Shown here: positions 36,158 to 42,064 of the stretch, in pieces
Position numbering within the stretch: position 1 is the stretch's first letter
How the letters are laid out: each line of letters opens with the position of its first letter
Source of the DNA: Prevotella sp.
Lineage (GTDB): Bacteria; Bacteroidota; Bacteroidia; Bacteroidales; Bacteroidaceae
Assembly (NCBI GenBank): GCA_017474515.1
Contig: JAFVHN010000114.1
Location: forward strand, 1 to 42,932
DNA: 42,932 nucleotides
Direction: 5' to 3'
Notes under the pieces: generated by a model
Told to the model about the DNA's origin: nothing
Database searches by the model: none
What the model saw: the letters and a program-made list of their open reading frames with translations, nothing else
Position numbers and translations under genes: made by a program

Positions 36158-38545
36158 TCACTTCTTCACGACCTTTTTCCCGTCAATGATGTTAAGGCCC
36201 TTGCGAGGGGAGGCAAGGCGCTGGCCGGAGGGCGAATAGACGGCGGACGGGGTTCCGTGGCCGGTTGCTATTTCCTCGATGCCGGTGTCACCCTGCACCA
36301 TCACGAAACATTCGGCTTTGAGGCCGTTGCCGGTCGTGGCACTGACGATGGCCGTGCCCTCCTTGACGCCCAAGACCATTCCCGATTGCGTCACCTTCGC
36401 CACAGAGGTGTCGTCGGAAGCCCATGTGATGGTGGTTTCAGCGTCGGCGGGCTGAAGCGTGGGTGTCAGCGTGATGGTCTTTCCAACATCAACCGTCACC
36501 ACGTCGGGCAAAGTAATGGCCGTGGGGACAATCACCGAGGGGCTGCCCTCATACTCCACCCATTCCGTGCCGTTCCAACATTGCGGTGTCCACCCCTTCA
36601 CCTTCACAGCCGCCACCTGCTCCGTGGTGCAGACATTGCCCTCGTCTTCATCCTCATCGATATTTACCACTCTAAAACCAAACTCATTGTCTGAGGTATT
36701 CCTTCTAAGTCCTTTTATCAAATTGTCCATAGCGGTGCCCTTGATATTATTACAAACAAAATACAAAGCCTTTAACGCAGTGTTCTTTGACACATCCAAA
36801 GAGGTCAGTTGGTTGCGGTTACACTGCAAATAACTTAACGCCGTGTTCTTTGACACGTCCAACGAGGTCAGTTGATTTGAGGGGCAAGACAACGTTTCCA
36901 GCGCAGTATTCTTAGACACATCCAATGTCGTGAGTTGATTATTATTACACCATAATTCTTTCAACGCTGTGTTCTTAGACAAATCCAAAGAGGTCAGTTG
37001 GTTGTTCCAACAATACAAAGTTGTCAATGCCGTACACTTCGACACATCCAAAGAGGTCAGTTGGTTGTCGTAACAACGCAAAGAGGTCAATGCCGTACAC
37101 TTCGACACATCCAAAGAGGTCAGTTGGTTGTCGTAACAATCAAAAGTTGTCAATGCCGTGTTCTTTGACACGTCCAAAGAGGTCAGTTGATTGTCACAAC
37201 AATTCAAATTGGTCAATGCTGTACACTTAGACACGTCCAAAGAGGTCAGTTGGTTGCCGCCACAAAACAAAGTTGTCAATGCCGTACACTTAGACACGTC
37301 CAAAGAGGTCAGTTGGTTTCCTTGACAAGACAAAGAGGTCAATGCCGTACACTTAGACACGTCCAAAGAGGTCAGTTGGTTGTTGTAACATACCAACTTT
37401 GTCAATGCCGTACACTTCAAGACGTCCAAAGAGGTCAGTTGGTTGTTGTAACATCCCAACTCTGTCAATGCCGTACACTTCAAGACGTCCAAAGAGGTCA
37501 GTTGGTTGTCGTAACAACGCAAAGAGGTCAATGCCGTACACTTAGACACGTCCAAAGAGGTCAGTTGGTTGTCGTAACACCACAAAGTTGTCAATGCCGT
37601 ACACTTAGACACGTCCAAAGAGGTCAGTTGGTTGTTGTAACAATGCAAAGTTTTCAATGCCGTGTTCTTTGACACGTCCAAAGAGGTCAGTTGGTTGTCG
37701 TAACAATACAAAGTTGTCAATGCCGTACACTTAGACACGTCCAAAGAGGTCAGTTGGTTGTCGGAACAAGATAACCATTTCAGCGCGGTAAAAAATTCTA
37801 TTCCTTTCAGACTTTTTATTTCCTTATTTGAGACATCCAGACTTATAATATTATTGACTTCTTACTGCGTGATCTTCCCATCTTCCCCATAAGTTGTAGA
37901 GAGCAAGTAGTTGCGGAAGTTGTTATCAGGGAAGTTGGTGGAGTTGATGACGGCCACGACGGGGTCTTCGTCAACCGTTACCGCACATGTGGAATAAACG
38001 CCGCTTCCGTCGTTTGCCTTGCAGGTGATGGTGGCATTGCCCTTAGCTTTTGCCGTCACCTTGCCGGAATTTCCCACAATGGCCACGCTCTCATTGCTTG
38101 AAGTCCAGCTGACGCTCTTGTCCGTTGCGTCCGAGGGCAGAACAGTTGCCGACAATTGATAACTATCGCCGACATTCAAGGACAGCGACGACTGATTGAT
38201 AGTGATATTGGTTACTAACACCTGTTTCGGAAAGACATTCACCGTCCAATAGAACTCCACTTCGTCGGCATTGACCAGGCCCCAGTAGGATAAGGTGCCG
38301 GTGCCGACGTGTAACCCCTCAATGGTGCAGCTCCGCGGCCCCTGGCTTATAAAGCGGAACGTGCTGTTTGATTTTGACCAGTAACCCGACTGCGTGACGT
38401 AATTGCCATAGCTTACGTCAACAAAGAACTGTTCTCCTACTTCGATATTGATTTCTCCTTTATAGGTCGCGGCCATGAGCGAGTGCGGCAACAGGATGGC
38501 GGCAATGCAGGCCATGAGGGCTGTTGCCAGGAATCTTTTTCTCAT
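36158..38545 (-). pseudogene. secreted LRR / Ig-like (Big2) surface protein interrupted by one in-frame stop
   Basis: One 796-codon frame from ATG 38545 to the stop at 36158, broken only by TAA at 37862-37864. Upstream part (227 residues): signal peptide MRKRFLATALMACIAAILLP, a beta-rich region, a Big2-like domain (about 110-195; VTNITINQSSLSLNVGDSYQ), then NSTNFPDNNFRNYLLSTTYG and EDGKITQ. Downstream, without frame change, it continues EVNNIISLDVSNKEIKSLKG, sixteen to seventeen 21-residue LRRs (LDVSKCTALTTLYCYDNQLTS type), a second Big2-like domain (TITLTPTLQPADAETTITWA) and a tail ending GLNIIDGKKVVKK. Proteins of this kind normally have Glu where the stop lies (DGKIT-x-E-E), and GAA to TAA is one base change. 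Termination would release only the N-terminal part. Confidence 0.85.
36790..37785 (-). repeat. 63-bp tandem repeat encoding leucine-rich repeats
   Basis: About sixteen units of 63 bp (21 codons). Many are identical over 40 or more bases, with variation concentrated in the codons after CTALT and around YCYDN. Interior units are more uniform than the outer ones, as expected from recombinational expansion and contraction. Confidence 0.9.
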
Positions 38546-38549
38546 ACGT

Positions 38550-38569
38550 TAGTTTCTAAAATGATAGAA
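38550..38569. promoter_or_regulatory. short palindrome upstream of the LRR gene
   Basis: GTTTCTA and TAGAAAC form a perfect 7-bp inverted repeat with a 6-nt centre, starting 4 bases upstream of the ATG. A hairpin there could affect translation or bind a regulator. Confidence 0.35.
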
Positions 38570-38600
38570 ACGAAAAGAGGCGTGCAACCATTCCGTGCTT

Positions 38601-38733
38601 ATTCTCTCGTTTCGGTTACCGCCAAGTGACCTGCAATGTAAACAAGCAAGAACAGTTCACGCCCATCGGACGTGAACCTTCTGAACTGCTTGCTCTCACA
38701 TTGCGAATTTTTGGCGGTATTCAAACGAGAGAG
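38601..38733. ncRNA. long imperfect hairpin, candidate structured RNA
   Basis: Five stacked, co-linear helices pair across about 130 nt: CTCTCGTTT (38604-38612) with AAACGAGAG (38723-38731), TACCGCCAA (38617-38625) with TTGGCGGTA (38711-38719), GCAATGT (38633-38639) with ACATTGC (38698-38704), AGCAAG (38645-38650) with CTTGCT (38689-38694), and CAGTTC (38653-38658) with GAACTG (38683-38688). Small internal loops separate them. The strand is undetermined: it could be a plus-strand RNA or a long leader of the minus-strand LRR gene. The shape recalls rod-like RNAs such as 6S or SRP RNA, but I could not match a conserved motif. It does not resemble tmRNA or RNase P RNA. Confidence 0.5.
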
Positions 38734-38817
38734 AGACAAGAGCAGAAAGCTCAAGTATCTAAAAAAGTAAGAACGGGGACGCAGCGCCCGGCAATCCGTT
38801 TCCGGGTTAATAAATAG
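38626..38817 (+). CDS. possible small basic protein overlapping the hairpin
   Basis: A 63-residue frame: MTCNVNKQEQFTPIGREPSE, LLALTLRIFGGIQTRERQEQ, KAQVSKKVRTGTQRPAIRFR, VNK. It is rich in Gln, Arg and Lys and has no start context or promoter. It overlaps the paired arms of the long hairpin, so its openness may be incidental. It is included because it ends in a well-formed basic tail and no other gene occupies the region. I do not recognise a family. Confidence 0.3.
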   Translation: MTCNVNKQEQFTPIGREPSELLALTLRIFGGIQTRERQEQKAQVSKKVRTGTQRPAIRFRVNK

Positions 38818-38928
38818 TTTTCTGAAGAATCCCCTTGCGGGAGGGCCGCGCCTGGCGTCTGCCTGCTCCCATTAACGTGTTGCTTACTGTCTGTTTCGTA
38901 CTTTCAGCGTTTTAGGTTAAAAACAACA
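38818..38928. other. unassigned GC-rich intergenic segment
   Basis: Contains CCCCTTGCGGGAGGG and further C/G-rich stretches, plus a CCCGG/CCGGG hairpin just upstream (38788-38807). No gene, promoter or RNA motif was identified. Confidence 0.3.
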
Positions 38929-38962
38929 AACGGCCATTCAAGCAGTTAAGTTGATGGCCGTT
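38929..38962 (-). terminator. terminator of the tRNA pair
   Basis: AACGGCCAT and ATGGCCGTT form a 9-bp stem extended by CAA/TTG across a bulge. On the minus strand it is followed by TTGTTGTTTTT, 25 nt after tRNA-Glu. It is weaker on the plus strand. Confidence 0.8.
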
Positions 38963-38986
38963 TTCTTAATGATAAAAATCTTTTTG

Positions 38987-39058
38987 TAGTGGATAGGGGA
39001 ATCGAACCCCTATGCCAAGATTGAGAATCTTGTATCCTAACCATTAGATGAATCCACC
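38987..39058 (-). tRNA. tRNA-Glu (anticodon CTC)
   Basis: A 72-nt cloverleaf on the minus strand. The acceptor stem GGTGGAT pairs with ATCCACT (first pair G-U). The D-stem is ATCT/GGAT. The anticodon stem CAAGA/TCTTG holds loop TTCTCAA, giving anticodon CTC, which reads GAG. The T arm is AGGGG-TTCGATT-CCCCT. CCA is not encoded. It lies 40 bases after tRNA-Ser. Confidence 0.95.
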
Positions 39059-39098
39059 GGTTAGCAACTCTAATGAACTGTCGGTGCTCGAACCTCAG

Positions 39099-39185
39099 CG
39101 GAAGCTGGGGGATTCGAACCCCCGGTACCCTAACAGGTACGGCAGTTTAGCAAACTGCTGGTTTCAGCCACTCACCCAAACTTCC
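39099..39185 (-). tRNA. tRNA-Ser (anticodon GCT)
   Basis: An 87-nt class II tRNA on the minus strand. The acceptor stem is GGAAGTT/AGCTTCC with one mismatch or wobble. Anticodon stem GCAGT/ACTGC with loop TTGCTAA gives anticodon GCT, reading AGC/AGU. The long variable arm is GTACC...GGTAC. The T arm is GGGGG-TTCGAAT-CCCCC, with discriminator G. CCA is not encoded. Confidence 0.96.
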
Positions 39186-39227
39186 TTACCGGGACTGCCG
39201 AAACAACTCATTACTGAATTGCGGGTG

Positions 39228-39259
39228 CAAAGATACGGCAAATATTTTAATCCACCAAA
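39228..39259 (-). promoter_or_regulatory. promoter of the tRNA-Ser/tRNA-Glu operon
   Basis: On the minus strand TTTG (39259-39256), exactly 20 nt, then TATCTTTG (39235-39228): a perfect Bacteroidota promoter about 40 nt before tRNA-Ser. Confidence 0.88.
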
Positions 39260-39287
39260 CTTTTTGCAATATTTTTTTGAATCGACC

Positions 39288-39731
39288 TCAAAAGAGGTTG
39301 AAGAAAAAGAATACGGCGGCGTATGCGGGTGGCACGCCTTTGGCATAACCGAGGAGGCTTCCGGAGCTGTTGCGCACGGCTCCCGAGGAGTCCACCTTTC
39401 CCAGATAGGAGTTGTTGCTATTGCGCACATCGCCCGAGGATTCGATTTTCCCCAGGTAGGCATTGTTGGCGCCACGCACCGTGCCGTTTGACTCAATCTT
39501 GCCGAGGTATCGGTTATTGCTGTCGCGGATGTCGCCGTTACTGCTGATGCGGGCTATCGTGGAGTTGTTGCTGTTGCGGAAGGTGCCGTCGGAAGAAACG
39601 GTACACATCAGCGAATTGTTGCTGTTGCGCACGCTCTGCGCCTGCATTGCCGTGGCTGCGCCCAAGAGCACGAGCACCGCCACCATGAGCCGCTTCAACG
39701 GATTGCGCAAAGAGAAAAGGCCTGTTTTCAT
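39288..39731 (-). CDS. secreted protein with 17-residue NSNN..LGKI repeats (possible beta-flower fold)
   Basis: A 147-residue protein starting at ATG 39731; the longer frame to 39767 runs through the promoter. A basic N-terminus and hydrophobic segment (RLMVAVLVLLGAATAMQA) form a signal peptide or anchor. About six repeats of 17 residues follow, each like VRNSNNSYLGKIESSGD, alternating Gly/Asp turns with short strands. The pattern resembles the 4-fold beta-flower family described in Bacteroidota; this is recognition by pattern only. The C-terminus ends in an unusual hydrophobic run, PPAYAAVFFFFNLF. The function is unknown. Confidence 0.8.
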   Translation of the reverse strand: MKTGLFSLRNPLKRLMVAVLVLLGAATAMQAQSVRNSNNSLMCTVSSDGTFRNSNNSTIARISSNGDIRDSNNRYLGKIESNGTVRGANNAYLGKIESSGDVRNSNNSYLGKVDSSGAVRNSSGSLLGYAKGVPPAYAAVFFFFNLF

Positions 39732-39764
39732 ATCTTTCGTTTTTAAGGTGTGTGAAACATACTG

Positions 39765-39796
39765 CAAATATACACATTATTTATATATCTGCCAAA
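39765..39796 (-). promoter_or_regulatory. promoter of the 17-residue-repeat protein gene
   Basis: On the minus strand TTTG (39796-39793), 20 nt, then TATATTTG (39772-39765), a perfect match. The leader is about 27 nt. Confidence 0.85.
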
Positions 39797-39860
39797 CAAA
39801 AGGGGAGAAATAATTACAATACTGACATTCGATGGCGTCTGAGGGGTCAGAGCGATGGAC

Positions 39861-39895
39861 TGAGGCGGGCGGACACACATAAAATATGTCCCTAC
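39861..39895. repeat. family A half-element
   Basis: TGAGGCGGGCGGACACACAT and then AAAATATGTCCCTAC match the right half of the intact element at 8421-8455 with a few substitutions. The left half is missing. Confidence 0.75.
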
Positions 39896-39942
39896 TGTAT
39901 TCTTTTACTTTGCTTGCGGCATACATCCGCAGGGCGGGAACA

Positions 39943-39960
39943 TTTTGTCAAGATTTTTCA
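39943..39960. repeat. family C end fragment
   Basis: TTTTGTCAAGATTTTTCA, identical to the ends of the copies at 10558-10604 and 40099-40146. It lies 20 bp before a large inverted repeat. Confidence 0.75.
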
Positions 39961-39980
39961 TGGTTTTTAGGAACACAAAA

Positions 39981-40069
39981 GAAGTTTGACCGCAAATTTC
40001 AAGGAGAAATCTTCAAGATCTCTCCCCTCAATCTTCAAGATCTCTCCCCGAAATTTGCGGTCAAACTTC
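39981..40069. repeat. 20-bp perfect inverted repeat enclosing two 20-bp direct repeats
   Basis: The outer arms at 39981-40000 and 40050-40069 are perfect complements (GAAGTTTGACCGCAAATTTC). Between them AATCTTCAAGATCTCTCCCC occurs twice (40008-40027 and 40030-40049). There is no coding content. It is flanked on both sides by family C sequence. Confidence 0.9.
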
Positions 40070-40098
40070 AAACAACTTTCAAATCTCTGATTTTCATT

Positions 40099-40146
40099 AT
40101 GTTACAAACTAGATGCAAAAACAGTCGATTTTGTCAAGATTTTTCA
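40099..40146. repeat. dispersed repeat family C, copy 2
   Basis: ATGTTACAAA ... TTTTGTCAAGATTTTTCA, 48 bp, aligned end to end with 10558-10604. On the minus strand it follows the stop of the small membrane protein gene by 18 bases. Confidence 0.8.
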
Positions 40147-40164
40147 TAATTTTTCCCACCCTTG

Positions 40165-40542
40165 TTATCCACCTTTCAGAGGCTTTTCAAGCCTGTTTTT
40201 TGCGTCGAAACCGAAGCGGCGCGACAGCCACCTGTTCAGCACGGCGAAGAAGGCGAGACAGAACAGCGTGGGCAGAATGAGCGACGATGCCCCGGGCTGG
40301 CTCACCGAGTTGAGAAACGCCTGCCAAAGAATTTTTCCGAACAAGACTACGAGTGAGCCGATGCCCAGCAGGGTCACGGCGACCACACATGCAATGGCGC
40401 CAATACGCCGCCGCCGTTCCGCCCGGCGCTGTTCCTGGCGGATGCGGCGCATGGTGGTGAAAGCGAAGTTCGATGGCAGGCGGCGCGACTCCGTGGGAGC
40501 GAGGGCCTGCCTGAGGATGCGGTCTTTATCGTGGTGTTCCAT
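40165..40542 (-). CDS. small two-helix membrane protein, probable anti-sigma partner
   Basis: A 125-residue protein. The N-terminal cytoplasmic region (1 to about 46, very Arg-rich toward its end: RRIRQEQRRAERRRR) is followed by two membrane helices, about 47-72 (IGAIACVVAVTLLGIGSLVV) and 85-103 (SSLILPTLFCLAFFAVLNRW), and a basic tail. Its ATG lies 17 bases inside the sigma-factor gene, so translation is coupled. No zinc-binding anti-sigma motif is present. Position and topology suggest it tethers or regulates the sigma factor; this is inference. Confidence 0.75.
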   Translation of the reverse strand: MEHHDKDRILRQALAPTESRRLPSNFAFTTMRRIRQEQRRAERRRRIGAIACVVAVTLLGIGSLVVLFGKILWQAFLNSVSQPGASSLILPTLFCLAFFAVLNRWLSRRFGFDAKNRLEKPLKGG

Positions 40543-41065
40543 TTTTCATCTGAATATATAGTTTTCGGCGTATGCGGTGCAGGCGGGTGGCAATGGTGCC
40601 CGCCTCCACATCAAGGATATAGGCGATGTCGGCCAGCGGGCGGTTGTCATAATAAAAGAGGTTGATGAGCGTCTGCTCGTCGGGGCGCAGCAGTGCGATG
40701 GCACGGCGCAGGTCGTCGAGCCGCGACTCGTCGGCGAGCGTTTCATCCACCTCGGTGTCGGAAAGGCCGGGCTGGTCGTCGATGCTGACATAAGTCATGC
40801 GCTTTTTCCTCAGCCACGACACGGCGGTGGTATAGGCGATGCGGCAAATCCAGGTGGAGAACGACGACCGCCCTTCAAACGTTTCCAGCCGGTTGAACGC
40901 ACGGACGAAAGCGTCCTGGACCAGTTCCTCTGCATCTTCCTGCCGCGGCACCAGCCGCACCACGATGGCAAAGGCCTCCTGACCATAACGCTCCATGAAA
41001 TAGCCGAAGTCCTCGGCGTGTCCGTCGAGGATTCGGGCTATCAGCCGTGTTTCGTCCGTCTGCAT
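40526..41065 (-). CDS. ECF-type RNA polymerase sigma factor
   Basis: A 179-residue protein starting at ATG 41065; a TTG one codon earlier is in frame. Region 2 (about 20-90) contains GQEAFAIVVRLVPRQEDAEE, LVQDAFVRAFNRLETFEG and FSTWICRIAYTTAVSWLRKK. Region 4 (about 118-175) contains LRPDEQTLINLFYYDNRPLA, DIAYILDVEAGTIATRLHRI and RRKL, with the helix-turn-helix at the end. No extra domain is present. It is the middle gene of a three-gene operon between two membrane-protein genes, a common arrangement for envelope-responsive sigma factors. Confidence 0.95.
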   Translation of the reverse strand: MQTDETRLIARILDGHAEDFGYFMERYGQEAFAIVVRLVPRQEDAEELVQDAFVRAFNRLETFEGRSSFSTWICRIAYTTAVSWLRKKRMTYVSIDDQPGLSDTEVDETLADESRLDDLRRAIALLRPDEQTLINLFYYDNRPLADIAYILDVEAGTIATRLHRIRRKLYIQMKNGTPR

Positions 41066-41068
41066 CAA

Positions 41069-41500
41069 TCAGATTTGGAATTCGTCGGTTTTCTTTTCTT
41101 CTTGAGGTTGTTCAGCCTTCCTCTCCGCCCTGTAGGACATCAGCAGGCCAATGCCGCCAAAGATGCAGATGCAGGCCACATAGACAATGCCTGCGACTGA
41201 AAAATGGTAAGAACGGACTTCATCGAATTGGTCGCCATACTTGCCGAATGTGGCCATCATATTGATGAGGAAGCCTGAGAGGAAACCGCAACCAATGCCA
41301 AGCATCAGCCAGCCGATGCGCAAGGCCGTGTACTTATTTCCACTGCTGTAGAGGTTGATGCCTTTAAAATGGGCATTTGAAATCTCCGAGATTTTGTTGA
41401 TGAGCATCAGCCGCTCGCGACGCCTTACAAACAGCTCGGTCACTTTGTAGATGCAGCCAAAGATGATGGCCACGTTCAGGGGAATCATAATCCATTCCAT
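41069..41500 (-). CDS. small membrane protein (DUF6249-like)
   Basis: A 143-residue protein starting at ATG 41500 (MEWIMIPLNVAIIFGCIYKV). The longer frame to 41608 is not protein-like. Helix 1 is at about 1-22, followed by ELFVRRRERLMLINKIS. Helices 2 and 3 are at about 65-85 (LRIGWLMLGIGCGFLSGFLI) and 100-122 (HFSVAGIVYVACICIFGGIG), with an acidic and Gln-rich cytoplasmic end. The layout is like the DUF6249 proteins that accompany sigma factors in Bacteroidota; this is pattern recognition, not a database result. It is the first gene of the sigma operon, ending 3 bases before the sigma ATG. Confidence 0.75.
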   Translation of the reverse strand: MEWIMIPLNVAIIFGCIYKVTELFVRRRERLMLINKISEISNAHFKGINLYSSGNKYTALRIGWLMLGIGCGFLSGFLINMMATFGKYGDQFDEVRSYHFSVAGIVYVACICIFGGIGLLMSYRAERKAEQPQEEKKTDEFQI

Positions 41501-41508
41501 GTTCTTTC

Positions 41509-42004
41509 CGTTTTTTAAATAATTGTTGTTTTGAATATCTCTTTGTCTTAATAGACGCTGACCTTCGCAAGATATTACACTAAAAAACGAAAAAAACGAT
41601 ACCCGCAATAAAAAAACTGGGGGACATCCCGCCTGGGACGCCCCTACCAGCTAATTCACAACGATTCATCGCGACCCATTGCGAAAAAAGAATCTAAATG
41701 CCTTAAATAGAAATTTTAATATTACCTAACTCATGAAATGCGTAAGTAAATAGTTTTTTTCATTTATGCACTAAATAGTTATTCTCATTCATTGATATAT
41801 ATTGTTTTGCGAGCTGTCACAGCCCACTTGTAATATCACGAAAGGCGGGAACGATTTCCACTTGCAAAAGTAGCTACTTTCACCCAAAAAGGCGGTGCCG
41901 AAAACTATTTGATTTGTGCCGGTTTGTATCATCAACACATCCCGGAAGAAAAAGGATACAAACGGGAAGACAAAGGTTAAAAATGATTATTACGTAAAGA
42001 AATA
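41509..42004. other. about 500-bp intergenic region with palindromes and possible plus-strand small RNA
   Basis: No open frame of interest. It contains the perfect 14-bp palindrome AAAGTAGCTACTTT (41867-41880), which overlaps CAAAAGTA (41865-41872), a -7 box TACTTTTG on the minus strand that could start the sigma operon with a long leader. It also has a TTTGTATC/GATACAAA hairpin (about 41925-41965). The terminator at 42005 has no plus-strand gene before it, which hints at a small RNA. Confidence 0.4.
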
Positions 42005-42036
42005 AAACGGCGAGAAAAGGCCTTTTGCCGTTTTTT
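42005..42036 (+). terminator. intrinsic terminator without an upstream gene
   Basis: AAACGGC and GCCGTTT enclose AAAAGG/CCTTTT with a small bulge, followed by TTTTTATTC. It lies directly upstream of the next promoter box. Confidence 0.75.
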
Positions 42037-42041
42037 ATTCT

Positions 42042-42049
42042 TATCTTTG
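42042..42049 (+). promoter_or_regulatory. -7 box of the hybrid sensor gene
   Basis: TATCTTTG, a full match, 15 nt before the ATG at 42065. TTTG at 42024-42027 inside the terminator arm is 14 nt away, shorter than usual. Confidence 0.55.
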
Positions 42050-42064
42050 CACAAAACTCAGATT

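Noticed and set aside
36158-37744. Separate LRR gene starting at 37744
   Set aside because: The apparent first codon is TTG in the middle of a repeat unit. The same frame continues upstream through complete repeat sequence to 37865, so it belongs to the interrupted gene.
38560-38980. tmRNA, RNase P RNA or 6S RNA
   Set aside because: No tmRNA tRNA-like ends, no RNase P conserved core and no recognisable 6S bubble motifs could be read. It is kept only as a generic structured-RNA candidate.
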